Positions 1 through 13,335 of a DNA stretch of 64,000 nt are shown here, in pieces. Where the stretch lies: positions 46,523,750 through 46,587,749 of the forward strand of contig OZ020305.1 in assembly GCA_963971305.1 (NCBI GenBank), in the 5' to 3' direction. A program made the position numbers and the translations under genes. The notes under the pieces were generated by a model, which saw only the letters and a program-made list of their open reading frames with translations, was not told the DNA's origin and did no database searches. Source of the stretch: Arcuatula senhousia. Taxonomy: Eukaryota; Mollusca; Bivalvia; Mytilida; Mytilidae. Positions within the stretch are counted from its first letter, which is position 1; each line of letters starts with the position of its first letter.

Positions 1-349
1 GAAAAGAAATAAACAGTAAGATATGAAAAATATCTTTTATCATGGTTACATCTTAGTTTTAGTTAATAGCGGCTAGCGGTTTGTGTGGTTTTTGGAGCCA
101 TGTTGAAAAAGTTGTAATTCACTTTCAGAAATGAGAAAAAAATATTCAAGTTATAAAAATAAAAAAATGAAAATAAAACATACATAAATTTGGTTGCTTC
201 ACAAAAGTGTTGTTTTATGCCATTTTCTGTTTATTTTTCTCCATTATGATTCAGTATGGCATTGATATAAAACTGAGAAATTTTGTATAAAATTCAAAAA
301 TAAAAATGTCACTGATTAATGAAATAATTTCTATTTTGTTTTTTTGCAG

Positions 350-3300
350 CTTTGGAACAGAGAGACATTAGAATGTGTCCAAGTATTGACTGGTCACACA
401 GGATCAGTCCTATGTCTGCAGTATGATGATAATATCATTATATCAGGGTCCAGTGATTCAACTGTCAGGTTTGTACATTGTTAGCTGATTTAATAATTCA
501 TTGATTGCTGTATGTTTAATGTCCAGTAACATGATTACAGTCAATCTGCATTATCGGATTTAAAAAAAAACCACACACTTGAAAATAGCTTTACATGTAC
601 ATGTAAATAACTCTAGATAAGTTGTCATTAAAATTGTTTACACTATTACTATATCAAGGATGAATAACTGTTCCATAAGTATAAGACCAGTGTAATGTTT
701 ACTTAAAACTGAATCAACATTTTCTGTTCTTTTGAAATGCTCAAATAGGTTTCAAAAATGTTCAAAAACTCCAATAATACACAAAGGTAGAACAAGAAAC
801 ATTTCAAATTCATATAAAACATTTTGAAATATTGAGATTAAAAAAACGTAGGGAAACTACAAGAAAAAAACTTTTTATCTTTTGGAAAGAGTGTTCATAT
901 AAGTTCTAACTTTTTGCAACACACCTGCATTACTATTGGCTATTCACAGGTCAAATAGAACCTTATGTCATCACTTGCGGACTGATTTCTGATCTGTTAT
1001 TTACTCCTTATATTAATTAATTAATATTATTACAAGTCCTGAGTTAGAAATTAGCACTTGTTTTGGCTCCTAGCTCCTCTTTATTTAATGCAGAACCTTT
1101 GAAATTGAAATTTTGAACCACTGAAAAAATGTTAACATGAGTATTGCAGCAAGGACACACGACCTATAAAACACAGTTTTATGAATGATAAAATTTGTTT
1201 CCTATTATAGAGTATGGGACGTTAGAACAGGAGAGATGGTCAACACCCTCATTCATCATTGTGAAGCTGTGTTACATTTACGATTCTGTGATGGCATCAT
1301 GGTCACATGTTCTAAAGTAAGATATAACAAAAAAACATATTCTTGCAGCAAACATAATGTACATATTGCACTATTTAGTTTGAGTAAGAACTTAAAAAAA
1401 AACTTTTAGAAAATAGATTTATTTCATAATAATTGTATAAAATGATACCGTAGTTTTTCCTCTTCTATTTTTTTTCTATTGGCAGTGGAAAGAGTTTGTT
1501 TACATTAGAAGCAAAGAAGTATCGATAGGGCATGTGAATATCAGAAGTCTGAAAAGCACAGAAAAAAACAACACAATACATCCAAAACTTCAAACAGAAG
1601 TGATAGTAAATCTTACTCGCAATAAGCATTTGAATGCCACATTTTGATAATATTGAGGTTATAATATTTAATATATTTTTTGGGGAACTCTTCCCAAAAT
1701 ATTATTTAGGTATATTTTGCTCTGATTACAGGATAGATCTATAGCTGTATGGGACATGCAATCTCCTACAGAAATCAACTTACGTAGAGTATTAGTTGGG
1801 CACAGGGCAGCTGTCAATGTGGTAGATTTCGATGAAAAGTACATTGTATCAGCATCAGGAGACAGAACCATAAAGGTAGGAGTGATAAGAGGACAGTTTG
1901 TTAATTCTTCAGGTGTAAACAAAATGTTAAAGATTTCTTAATTTCTGACTGTTGATAATATATTTTAAAACAGAGATGATCATTTCCAGCATAAAGAAAT
2001 ATTTTAATGCATTTTCACTATTTAATGCTAGGATGCTTTTAGTTGAAAATAAATATATTAAAAATCCTTTATGATGAAATAGTACATGTTTTTTCTTTCT
2101 AAGGTTTGGAGTACATCCACCTGTGAGTTCGTAAGGACTCTGAATGGTCATAAGAGGGGTATAGCCTGTCTACAGTACAGAGATAGACTGGTTGTTAGTG
2201 GAAGTTCAGACAACACAATCAGGTCAGATGATACATAAATTATGACATTGTTTTTATTTGTGGATGTTGAATGATGTAAATGTTTGTTAACTTAGGTGTT
2301 CCCACAAAAACTTAGTTTGAGTTTCCATATTTATGACAGACATCAGCTTTCAGATGTTTGATGTAATATTGAGATTTGCCAGTTAATTTTTGTTTCATGC
2401 ATGACACACATACTTATGCAAAGCATCACCATCATATTGAAAACTTTACTTTGTCAAATCCGATATTTCTAAAATTCAACATAGGAAACAATTAAAACTT
2501 GATAGTGAACAACTGAACTATATAAAGTTAGCAAAACTGAGTAAAGATTAGCACAATGTGCTTACACCAGAAACTTAGTCAATATTTTTACTTATATCAT
2601 AATAAAAAAAACAATTAGCATATGTAATTATAAAATAACAATGAGCAAGACCTACCAAAAGTACAATTGGTGAAAGAACATAGATGTATACAGCTTTAGA
2701 TAATTTTCTGGTACATTTTTTTTAGGTTGTGGGATATTGAGTGTGGTGCTTGCTTACGAGTATTAGAGGGACATGAAGAACTTGTACGATGTATTAGATT
2801 TGATAATAAACGTATTGTCAGTGGTGCCTATGATGGGTATGTAATCAATTTATTTTTCACAACCTAATAATACATTGGTACAAAGACTGTTCATTTACAT
2901 TATATACAATATATATGTCTACACATAGTGCTAGACATCAATTGTAAGATGAATTGCTATAGTTCATTATCATATACTTAGATATGATAATACTTAAATT
3001 TGACAATATGATCATAAAGAAGTTTTAACGTAGAATCTTATTTTTTTGTCAAAAAAAAACTTTACCGTGTGGTAATCAAGTTCATTTTCAACTGTTATCA
3101 GTTCTTATCAACTACTTCTGTTTTATTCTCAATTGCCGAACTCGAAATTGTAAACCAGACATTCCCTTAGTCTATTTTAGTTTAATATTCTCAGAATAAC
3201 AACTTACATAGCAGACGACAAATGTGCGTTTTTTAAAATAATGCAATATTTCTGTGAATAAAATTTGTTTTGTTTGTTTATATTGAAAACTTTAACCAGA

Positions 3301-5881
3301 TGTGGTACCAAATTCCATTAAAAAGATAACATTACACTGATATTGAAGTATATAAAAAAAAAGATCATAACATTCCATTTTTTATATCTGACCAATATCA
3401 GCCCCAAGACATTATCATCCCTCAAGCCTATGACTCTCAGGCTGATATCATGACCTAGGGCTGACAATAGGTCTGATATGAAAAATGACATGTTATAATC
3501 TATAATTCTGTTAATCTGTTATCAGGAAAAATTTATCAGCAATGTCATTCATGCAAAAGAAATTTTAATACTAGATAGTGAAAGGAATATTTAAAAATTC
3601 TTAACCTACCTTCAGTTATCCAAGAATTTTTTTTATGCCTCCACAAGGACATGTTTGGGGTTTAAATCATATCTGTCAGTATGTAAAGCTTTTCTCAGAA
3701 ACTGTACATGAGAATGATTTGAAACCTGGTAAGATGGTTAAGTATGACAAACTGTACGTCCTAAGCGACTTTTAGACTTCTGCTTCCTGTTTGGGATTGT
3801 GTCAAGATGTTAATTTCGTCAAGCTTTTCTCAGAAACTGTACATGAGAATAATTTGAAACTTGGTTAGATGGTTCAGTATAACCATCTTCGCTAGCCAAG
3901 GGTTACGATCTGCTATCTCTCATCTTCACCCTTGGCAGATCTAGAAGGTTTTTTGTGGTCATACATTCTCTCATCTGATTGGATGCAGTGAAAGTTGGCT
4001 GCATCCAATCATTAAGCAGCATTTCCATTTTCAAACAATCTGTTAATAAACATGTGGGTTTACAAAGGTGATACATAATTATTATTTTTGCAAAAAATAT
4101 TAGCACTTTTGATCAAATCTGACCAAAATTACCTTTATTTTATCTTTAGATAAATGTTTGTCGTTAATGAAATGAAATATATCCTATTTTTGCAACTATC
4201 TGGATGAAAATAATTTTTTTTAACTTGGAATAGATATTGCTTCAAGGGAGATAATTAAAATGTCGAGATTACAAAAACCTTCTAGATCTGCCAAGGGTGA
4301 AGATGAGAGATAGCGGATCGTAACCCTTGGCTAGCGAAGATGCAGTATAACAAACTGTATATCTTAAGCGACTCTCTGACCTGTCAAGACATGTACTTCC
4401 TGTTTGGGACCAGATGGGGCACCCGTGTCCCATGGACACATTCCTTCTTTATTTGTTTATAACTTAAGTGAAGGAAAAAAATATTGTATATTCAGAGTTC
4501 AAATTAATAATTTTGGTGTTTTATTTCAGTAAAATCAAAGTATGGGACCTAGCAGCGGCCTTGGACCCTCGTGCTCCAGCAGGAACACTCTGTCTCAGAA
4601 CTCTTGTGGTAAGTATTTACTTAAAAATTGGAGTTCTTCACAAGTAATTCACTAGAAAAAAATCCCAAAGAACATAGTTAAGCTTTTAGAAAATTATCAC
4701 ACAAAAACCTTATTTTCAAAAATACTTTGCCCACTTTGTGTGGGTTGTCTACCTGTAAACCTTGTCTAACTAAGACTGTAAAAACTTATTGTGATACAAT
4801 TTTGAGCATTCTTGGATTCTATTCCTTTGTAGATACACGTATTGATCAACATGAATGAATATAATTTACAGTATCAATAAAAAACATGCATGCATTGATT
4901 CATCAAAAGATCCAATTATTTATTTTGAAAAATGATACACAAAAAAAAAATTGTAGACAAATTAAAATATATATACCACATAAACCTGATTAAAACAATT
5001 ATTCATTGATACCTAGATTTTGTTTAAGTTTATCATGGGTTGACATTTGTCAGAATAACTGTGAAAACAATGCTAATGCAACATAATTACATAGCAAATT
5101 CTAGGTATTTATGAATTTTTTCTCTAATTTGATGTTTTTGGTTAATTTGTAGCCTGTGAGTAGTATAGAAGACAAAAAGTTCTTGGCTGTTTCAACATCC
5201 TCCCCGGTAGAAATTATTGGAAAGAAGGACGTCTTAAAGCATTAGAAATACCACCACAATTTGACATGTTTAAAAAATTCAACTTTTCCAAAGAAGTTTA
5301 TTGGGGAGGTGGAAACAGCCAAAACTACACATAAGTTGATAGAAGTTAACAGTTTCTTAAAAATACAATAACCTTTTATCTATATGCATAGTAAAACATA
5401 CTTAAAAAACACCGGACAAAATTTTTGTTTTATTTTAAACATTTAGATAATGATAACAAGATTGTAATTTGTTGGAGTTAGAAAAAAATTACTTTTTCAA
5501 TTTTCACATAATTTTTTCTAAGGCTGTGCATGTAATGAAAAAAAAAATTATAGATTTGTTTTGTCAAAAAAATTATACTTTATAGAAAAGCTTACAAACA
5601 TTTGCACAAGTTAAAATTGTATTCTTTACTTTTCAAATAAATGAATGTTGATTAACCAATATAGCATATATAAAATTATTGACAAATAGAATCTGTTTTA
5701 CATCTTAATTTTTATCTTGTAGGAACATTCAGGGAGAGTATTCCGTCTGCAATTTGATGAATTCCAAATCGTCAGCAGTTCACACGATGACACAATTCTT
5801 ATTTGGGACTTTTTAAACGTAGAACCACCAGAAGGGACCTCTCGATCGCCGGTGCGGACCTATACCTATGTAACGAAATAG
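350..5881 (+). CDS. BTRC/FBXW11: Beta-TrCP/Slimb-type F-box WD40 protein, C-terminal WD40 part (5' partial)
   Basis: Substrate receptor of the SCF (SKP1-CUL1-F-box) ubiquitin ligase; the family binds phosphorylated DSGxxS degrons such as those of beta-catenin and IkappaB. Exons, joined by frame and GT-AG sites: 350-468, 1211-1316, 1732-1875, 2104-2222, 2726-2836, 4530-4608, 5723-5881. They encode 278 residues running from the end of WD blade 1 through blade 7. Recognisable blocks are [79 protein letters not shown] and [20 protein letters not shown]. Each blade closes with a WD-type W. Phases agree at all six junctions. The tail [12 protein letters not shown] replaces the vertebrate RSPSRTYTYISR. 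The F-box and blade 1 lie upstream of the window. The blocks follow the beta-TrCP paralogues nearly residue for residue, so other WD40 families are unlikely. One invertebrate gene corresponds to both vertebrate paralogues. Confidence 0.96.
3640..4440 (+). repeat. Tandem-core repeat in beta-TrCP intron, split by a MITE
   Basis: Near-copies of a unit of roughly 140 bp beginning AAGCTTTTCTCAGAAACTG occur at about 3688 and 3821. The block ends near the MITE at 3884-4342 and resumes after it with CAGTATAACAAACTG. The motif CTAAGCGACTTTTAGAC followed by CTTCCTGTTT recurs on the opposite strand at about 47380-47420, so this is a dispersed family. Confidence 0.6.
3884..4342. mobile_element. MITE with ~69-bp terminal inverted repeats and 9-bp target duplication (Mutator-like)
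   Basis: The left end begins CATCTTCGCTAGCCAAGGG and the right end is its inverse. The inverted repeats run about 69 bp with one clear mismatch (T/C near position 28). Direct copies of CAGTATAAC flank the element at 3875-3883 and 4343-4351. Long inverted repeats with a 9-bp duplication are the known signature of Mutator-like (MULE) elements. The 459-bp body has no transposase, so it is non-autonomous. Confidence 0.85.
5183..5322. repeat. Inverted repeat in the last beta-TrCP intron
   Basis: The left arm starts TTGGCTGTTTC and ends TCCTCCCC. The right arm is GGGGAGGTGG then AAACAGCCAA. The arms pair over about 20 bases with a small bulge and enclose roughly 95 bp. It could be a foldback element; no target duplication was identified. 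Confidence 0.55.
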
Positions 5882-8690
5882 ACTGTGATAGATCTGTAAG
5901 CTCAATTGTGTACATACCAATGTGGACCAATCGCTTTTGAATGGGTGGTGAATGTTTGGCAGATTGGCGATTTTACTTGGCAATAGACTTTTGTTGGTTC
6001 TGCCAGTTTTGCAAAATCATATGACCAGTTATCATTAGGTTTCATATTGAAATGGGTGATTATGAATCTAGGGATTTCATTGTTACTTAGTAAACTTATT
6101 TTAAGACCCATTTCTATATCTTTGTGCATATGTGATGACCTGAATCTATTGTTATTATGCTTTCAGGTTTTACTGATTTTTAAAGCATAAAGGTATAGAG
6201 CAAATACACGTTATAATTATCTATGTATTAAACATAGGTATAAATACATTCATTTCAATAAACAGCTATTCATGACTGTTTTATTCCATCAGAGTTAAAA
6301 GAAATCATAATTATGGTTGAAAAAAGAACAATTGAGAGAAATACAGTGGGGGAAGTATATTTCTGACTTTCTTATATTATCTTTTTCATGTATGAATTTC
6401 TTTGTTATACAGCTTAAGATTTGTTACCATTGATGTTTACATGGTTATTAAGTGTATATGGTCTAGATGTTGTACTTTGAATCAGGTCAGTTTTGATAGT
6501 GCTTTAAAAAATTATTATCATGTTATCTTTCACACTTGTATTTTTATTTTCTTTCCCAGAAAAAAACAGAATTGTACTGTTCTTTAGTAGTGTTACAAAG
6601 TATGAGTTCAAAGTGAAGTTATCCAGCGATTTCCTAATGCTCATAATTTTCATCATGATATGAATGACTGCCATGCTTATATTCTTGCTTTGATAAAAAT
6701 CCTTAACTTTCAAAAATGTTTTAGTATGATAACTTCCCACGTAACATATTTTTGTGGAGTCATTCAAATATACCTTGCTAACCTACTAATAGAATGAGTT
6801 TACATTAATTTTGATTGTAAAGTTCAAAGTAATAGTTCTCAATTTTATTTTAAAAAAGACCTTTCACATCTATGTTTTCTTGCAGGAAAATTTTTAAGTT
6901 CAATGAATTGGTTTTTCAGTCGTGTATGTTTTGAGTACATTCAGTACTAGATATCAAAGAGCTCAGGAACTACAAAGATTGTTAACTATATTGGTTAAAA
7001 TTTGCCGTACCTTATTGTTATTTTTCTTTCCTGCAAAACTCAAGTCTTTCTTATTTATATATAATTGTAATTCAAGATTTTTAAAATTGTGTATTAAGTT
7101 GTGTATTTGTGATGTAATTATATATGTGTTTTAGTATGTATGTGAAGGTGTAATTAGGCACATAAAGTGCTGTGTGATGTAGTAGTATGAAATATTCTAT
7201 CAAATATTCCAGTGTGATGTCATAATTTGCCTTGTTCATTACTAGATGTGTGTGTTTATGTGGATTGTGTATCTATCTTTATATTTAAGAATTTGTTTTA
7301 TCTTTAACCATGCAATGTACTATTTACAAGACTAAAATACAGATATGATATTTCCTCTAATACTAGAGCATAATTGTTATATAACATCAATTCACTTTAT
7401 TTTTGTTCCATTGCAAAAATTCATACATGTTTGTATTGGGCATTTTCATTTTCAAATAAGGACCGTATAAATATTTGGCTAAACAAGATGGGTTTTGTTG
7501 TTGCTAAACATTGATCTGGAAATTATTCATAGGTGTATTTGAAGGTCACTTTACTCTGACATCACATCTAAAATATCCTTTAAAGAAATTATTTAGAATT
7601 CCCAAATCTGCTTTTGTTTGGTGTTTAGGGGGTGGGACGGGGGCTTAAAGGATCAACTGCACATTTTCAACAATATCTGTCCTGTGGACACTAATTGTAT
7701 ATGCTTAATTCTCCACTTTATAGAGTTTGTTAGCTAAATAATAGCAATACTCTTAGCAGTTAGCAAATCTGGCAGCAATTCATACTGGGAATTGATCTCT
7801 TTGCTTATCATAGGACTAATAGTAATGGTCCAGCTTGGCTTTTGACATGTATTAGTCTTTTTCTATGCTTTTATTTTGGATAAAAAAGTTTGTTTGTTTT
7901 AAAGAATCACTTCATATTTATGCAGAAAGGAAGTAGATACAGAAATTTGCAATGCTGCAGCTTAAGAATTTAATCAAAAAGAATGTTCCCACATTTTGAA
8001 GTTTCAGCATTTTATATCTAAATACAATGTTGTTTTTCAACAGTTCAATACTGATTTAGATAGGGGATAACCAAACCATCAGCAAAAGATTAAAAAGACC
8101 CTCCTTATAAATGGTTAAAACTTAAGGCAGCTGTCAAGCTAAATTTCATAAAATGGGTAATAATTTTATAGATTTACTTCATTGTGTTGATATATATAGT
8201 ATAGGGAAGGTTGTAATTGCATTTATTTGACCTTCTTAAAATATAAACAAGTGTTAAGTTTCAAGAAATGTACCTATGAATATTACTGTATTGATTCTTA
8301 TTTAGATGAGTATTTGTCTAATGAATTTGAACATCCCTTTATCTTCAACAGGAAAAAAATATAGAATTGCAAATTTTTAATGAAAATGATCAATTTTGCA
8401 TGGTTTAGGTAAAGTGGAAATAAAGAAACAAAAAAATTCCCTGTTTAGTTCTTTATAGACCAATTTCATGGAATTAATTTTGACTAGACTGAGTTTTAAA
8501 ATTCAATATAATACTTTGAATTTCATGTACTATATACAAAACTGTAGATATAAGGTATATTTGTTTTATTTATTTTCCTATGAATTTTTGGCATTGTAAT
8601 AGTGCTTATGTTGTAAGTTCCTCTCATGATATATAAAAGAACAATTAAATTGTTACAAAGAAGTGAAATAGTCTTTTAATACCTTCCCAC
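5882..8690 (+). other. 3'UTR of the beta-TrCP gene and AT-rich downstream sequence
   Basis: There is no convincing coding exon here. An AATAAA hexamer at 6257-6262, 376 bases past the stop, is the best early polyadenylation signal. The sequence stays AT-rich with no clear repeat boundary to about 8690, so a longer 3'UTR is possible. The short open frames lack codon structure or splice context. Confidence 0.5.
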
Positions 8691-9316
8691 TAAAGGTACA
8701 GTGTACATGTATAGAAAGGAATCAACCTGTCTGTTCCCTTCCTCTGCCTTATGAGACCTCTCTAAACTGTTTTATGAGATTTGATATACCTATTGTATGG
8801 TGATGATATGTATGAAGTCATGACATTTGACTTATCTTTTTTGACACAAATGTAGAAGTTTGTGAGATCAAGCCATTGTCTGGTGTCTGTAATACTATGT
8901 ACCTTAGTATACCGTGTACAACTGAAATCAAAATTATGTTAAATTCTTAACAACAGATCCTGATAATTTTGTGTATTTCTCATATTTGTCTTAACCTGCT
9001 GTTTTCAAAAGAAGTACCTTTAGTGCATTACAATCTCGTAAATTTAGCATGATTTTGGCTTTTGCTTTACATTGTACAAGGTGTAGTAGGTGGACGTATT
9101 GTTTAGTTCTCTCCATCTGTCCACCACTAAGTTATTTAACTCGAACTCCTATGAAATTACTTAACAGAATGGTGTATAGCAAGTACCTCATATATGTAGT
9201 AGTACTCTAAATTTTGTGTGAGGCATTGTCTTTGCATAGAGATTTTGGGGAAACTGAAAAAAATTACAAACCCAAAACTAATCTAAACATGTAAACAAAA
9301 ATGTCTGAAAGACAAA

Positions 9317-10085
9317 ATGCCCCATCTTGCAACATTTGGAATGACTGACAAGCAGATGGGGTATAAAAACTTTTTTTACGAAAGTATAGGGGCATATAGG
9401 GATCTGCTCCATAAGTCCGTTCCACCAGTTTTACCTTCAGGTTTAAGTTACTTTACCATCATCATGAATTTTTTTTACACACATACATCATGATATGAGC
9501 AAACAAAAGTCATGACAAAATTGTACCTGTCTCATCAACTTCATGTTTGATTGATCACAGAAAAAAGGGTGTTATACTTAGGTTACCTTCAGGTTTAAGT
9601 TACTATACCATGATCATCATGTAACCTTATACACATATACATCTGGATATGAACAAACAAAAATCATGGTAAAATTGTACCAGTCTCATCAACTTTATGG
9701 TTGATTGATCATGGAAAATGAGGTTTACCTTCTTGTTTACCATGAAGGAAAAATGGCATTGAGTAAACTTTATACACATAATCATATACATCTGGATATG
9801 AACAAACAAAAATCATCATAAAATTATACCGGTCTCTGTCTCATCAACTTTATGGATGATTGAGCACAGAATGTTTTACTTGGGTTTAACATAGACCTGT
9901 ATATTGAATATACAGGTCTATGGGTAAGTAGTTTTCACCAAGACACTTATTATAGATATACATCAGGAAATAAGCATACAAAATCCAAGCCAAAAATCAT
10001 CATGAAATTTGACTCCTGGCATCAACTTCATGGTTCATTGGTTGTAGAAATAAGAAGATGTTGGAGATGGAGCATCATGTCTTGG
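9317..10085 (+). repeat. Intergenic tandem repeat block, units ~145 bp, with an internal palindrome
   Basis: Units start with TTACCTTCAGGTTTAAGTTA at about 9431 and 9583 and, more diverged, at 9724. Each contains a TCATGATATGAGCAAAC-like stretch and ends with TCATCAACTTCATG followed by a GATTGAT stretch. A hairpin with a perfect 14-bp stem (CATAGACCTGTATA) and 5-base loop lies at 9890-9922. A diverged single unit occurs at about 57300-57480 in the adaptor gene. Confidence 0.7.
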
Positions 10086-10313
10086 ACATATTCTTGGTCC
10101 CCATGAAGCACTGATACTTTTAAAGAAGGACATATGGCATGTTGGTAACAAATTTTCCACATTTTGTATAAATCAAATAAAAAAAAACATGGATATTATA
10201 CCAAAAATAGAACCATGGGTAAAATAACTTAAAATGGCTTTTTATTCAGAAACTATCAAAATAGGAAAATCTGATAGGTCTGAGGCTCTTAGAATGAAGT
10301 AATACAAAAGTTT

Positions 10314-10735
10314 TTATTTGACGTAAGAGGGGACTAGAGTGTCTTGACATTCTGACATCGGATTAGTACTCAGCCCACAGAGCGAACAACTGTACCCTAG
10401 GTGGCTGAATAAGGTGGCCTTCGTCCGCAGGTTGTCCGGTCTAAAATACGGAAAGTCTGATTGCTGAACATAGTGGAGAGTGCCACGATTCATGCACACG
10501 AAAGATCCCTTTGTGGACCGCCAAGAAATGCACCACATAGGTTAAATTTTCCGCCCCTATATCCACCTCTTCCCTTTTCCTGTTGTTTTCAAAATTCTTT
10601 GTCACCAACCACCTCTTATTTCTTATCATCATTTCGTGTTCATTTTTCATTATTTCATATACATCGCCTCTAAATAATCTATATCGCATTGCAATGGCGT
10701 AAATACACCAACTCACTCACCCACCCAAACAGGAA
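10314..10735. repeat. Dispersed repeat with ACACCAACTCACTCAC tail (possible SINE-like)
   Basis: The block is richer in GC than its surroundings and ends GCATTGCAATGGCGTAAA followed by ACACCAACTCACTCACC. Almost the same tail recurs at about 23762-23808. A CATCATTTCATGTTCATT-like stretch recurs at about 50623. The overlapping open frames of 74, 91 and 70 codons on both strands are typical of repeat shadows. No polymerase III boxes were confirmed, so SINE is only a suggestion. Confidence 0.45.
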
Positions 10736-10739
10736 GTAG

Positions 10740-12504
10740 TGATCTGACAGGTCTTCAGCTTAACGTGTTTCTTATCTCATTGAAATTCTTTATTGCACCC
10801 TACAATAATACAGGTGCTAAATAATAACATTGTTGTTGTCGATAAAAATGCAAGCGCTAAATTGAAGATGGTCCTTTATTGTTTAGTAATAACATAATCA
10901 CAAAAAAAAATGAATATAATGGAGGAACGAATTGACTACATTTGATATAGTGGCTTTTTAAAGCATAATAACTCTTTACAAGTTATCAAATTGATGCTGT
11001 AAGTTAACCTTTTGATGGAGGTCTATGTTGAAACAAAATTTGTCACTTTTCTAAATCGTTTTTCATCAATTTAAACAGTTTGTACAAATATGTGACATTA
11101 TTTTGACAGTTTTATACACACAGACCTCCATTAAATAATTAGCACCCATTGTTATATCTGATGTTAGTGTTATCACCCATAAGCATAAGAATAAATGTAA
11201 CACAGCGACAAATTCTTTATTATCCAGTTGAAATCTAAGTCCAGCTTCGATTTTGGAAATATTGTATAAATCTCTGGTAAGAAACCCTTTCCATACTATA
11301 CCGTTAATCCATCTTAATGTCCACACACTATTTCTGTACTTAAGTTTTAAATGCAGGTAACTTATATTAGAAGCCGTCGGTTCCAGTCTGCATGAGGTGG
11401 CTTTATGTGTAATTGTATTAAGTCAGTTGAAAGACAATAACACCCTAATGCCAACAAGTGGGTTGCAGGCCAATTTTTGCCCATTTTGCCGAAAATTAGA
11501 AATTTTCTAAGGAAAGAAGGCGTCCAACCTTGGAACCCCATCCTCCTTACTGTAAGATACTGTAGGACCAATAATGGACGCTGATTGCTTCTGCTGCCAC
11601 TGGTTCCATATCTTCATTTTCCACCATTTCCATGTTGTCATATTTGAAGTCATTTGAATGACTCAAAGTGAATGTTAATATAGTCTATCATGAAGTCAAA
11701 TCTATGTTCTTGTTTTTTTCCTAACTTGTCGAAAGACTTCTCAAATTACAATTTATGATTTTTTTCAGGAAAGCTGTTCAAAGTATCCTCTATTAATATT
11801 ATGGAGGTGGATTATTATTTTTGTCCTAACCGGTAGGGTTAGGGTTAAGGTTTTGGCTAGAAAGTTTGAATGTTTTTTTTTTTTTGCCTTCCGTCAGTTT
11901 TAAAATGTTCCTGCTTCCGTTCATGCCGTTTGTAGTCACTTTTTCTAACTAATTATGGTGGTGACCAAACTGCTTTGATAGGACCACTATATAAGGGTAT
12001 CAGAGTTTTGCGTTGAACTGTCTGCACGTACCGAATTCAAATTCGTATTCGTATACCCCTTTTAAGATCTTTTAAGAAACCGTCACCTTCTCCGGAACTA
12101 AACCTTACTTTTCCGTTACTCGAACTCGATTTTATTAAGGAGACCTGCTTCCGGTAATTTTTTTCCGAAGTCAGAATCTTGAAACTAGACACAAAGTACC
12201 TATTTTACAATATTCTGGTATTTCTTTTAAGGTAAAATATAATTCATATCCATTCTTCTTTATCTGAAAAGCTACTTAACACGTTAAGAATGAACAATAC
12301 AGTAGTTATGTCCAGAAACCGACACGCATTTGAAAGAAAATTTTCGCTATGATAACCATTTAACTTGAAGGGGGCTTCTTCTTTGTCCTGAAAAATAGTC
12401 TGGAGCTGAAATTTGATTAAAAAATTATTCTGGCATCGGTGTTTAATGAAAAAATTATTCGCTAATGAAGGATTATTGCTGAATAAATAATGCTAATAAT
12501 GGAA
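10740..12504. other. Intergenic sequence without recognised features
   Basis: I see no exon, RNA gene or bounded repeat here. The short minus-strand open frames at 11066-11326 and 11362-11571 show no recognisable protein motif and no splice context. Confidence 0.4.
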
Positions 12505-13335
12505 AAGAGGCTCCCAGGAGCCTGAATCACTCACCTGCTAAATTTTTCCGCCAAAAGGGAGGGCCCGGGCCCTCCCTGGATCCGCCTTTGCAATAAACTG
12601 AAGGTTGAAGCAAGCAACAGCTTTTCTCTATTTGCAATAGTTTTCATTTTATGGGGCAAAATACATGAAAACTATTTTTCACCTTTAAAGGGCCATAACC
12701 CCTATCAGGGGTAATCTGACAACTTTGACCCAATGGAGACTCATAGAGCCTAATGAGCTGAAGGTTGAAGCAAGCAATAGCTTTTCTCCATCTTCAATAG
12801 TTTTCATCCTATAGAGCAATAACATGAAAAAAGCTATTTTTGACTTTCAAAGGGCTATAACTACTATCATCTGACAACATCGACCCAATGGAGACTTTTG
12901 TAGAGCTAAATGAGCTGAAGGTTTAAGCAATCAACAGCTTTTCTCTATATTCAATACTTTTCATTCTACATGTTCTATAGGGCAAAAACATGAAAAAGCG
13001 CATAACCGATATAAGGGATATCTGACAACTTCGACCAAATAAAAACTTTTTTTCTATCTGATTATTTGTTATAGTTGCTGATTTATAAGTAATTTAAAGT
13101 GATTTTACCTTATGTTCTATTTTAAGTAATACATGTAATAGTGGCCATATTTTTTATCGAATCATTTTTAAATGAGGATAATTTTTTTCCAACTTGTCAT
13201 ATAACATTCTTGCAAAGTTACAGTTAAATTGGTTTCAGAAGAGAAGAATTTTGAAATTGTTAATGGAGGATGACTGATGACAATGGACGCATAGTAATGG
13301 CATAAGCTCACATGGCCTTTGACCAGGTGAGATAA
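12505..13335 (+). mobile_element. AGCTCACCTGG-family repeat element, forward copy
   Basis: It begins AAGAGGCTCCCAGGAGCC, itself a short hairpin, followed by CTCACCTG. It ends with GACCAGGTGAGA, the inverse of that terminus. The interior holds three degenerate units with AGCTTTTCTCTAT and GTTTTCATTCTA. It is the same family as 13933-14742 (opposite orientation) and 24953-27994. A perfect GC palindrome sits near its left end. Confidence 0.75.
12556..12577. repeat. Perfect 22-bp GC palindrome
   Basis: An AGGGAGGGCCC half-site is followed by its exact inverse, with no spacer, in otherwise AT-rich DNA near the left terminus of the 12505 element. Confidence 0.85.

Noticed and set aside
10314..10716. 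Overlapping 74- and 91-codon minus frames with several cysteines
   Set aside because: They lie in a dispersed repeat whose tail recurs elsewhere, and there is no start or splice context.
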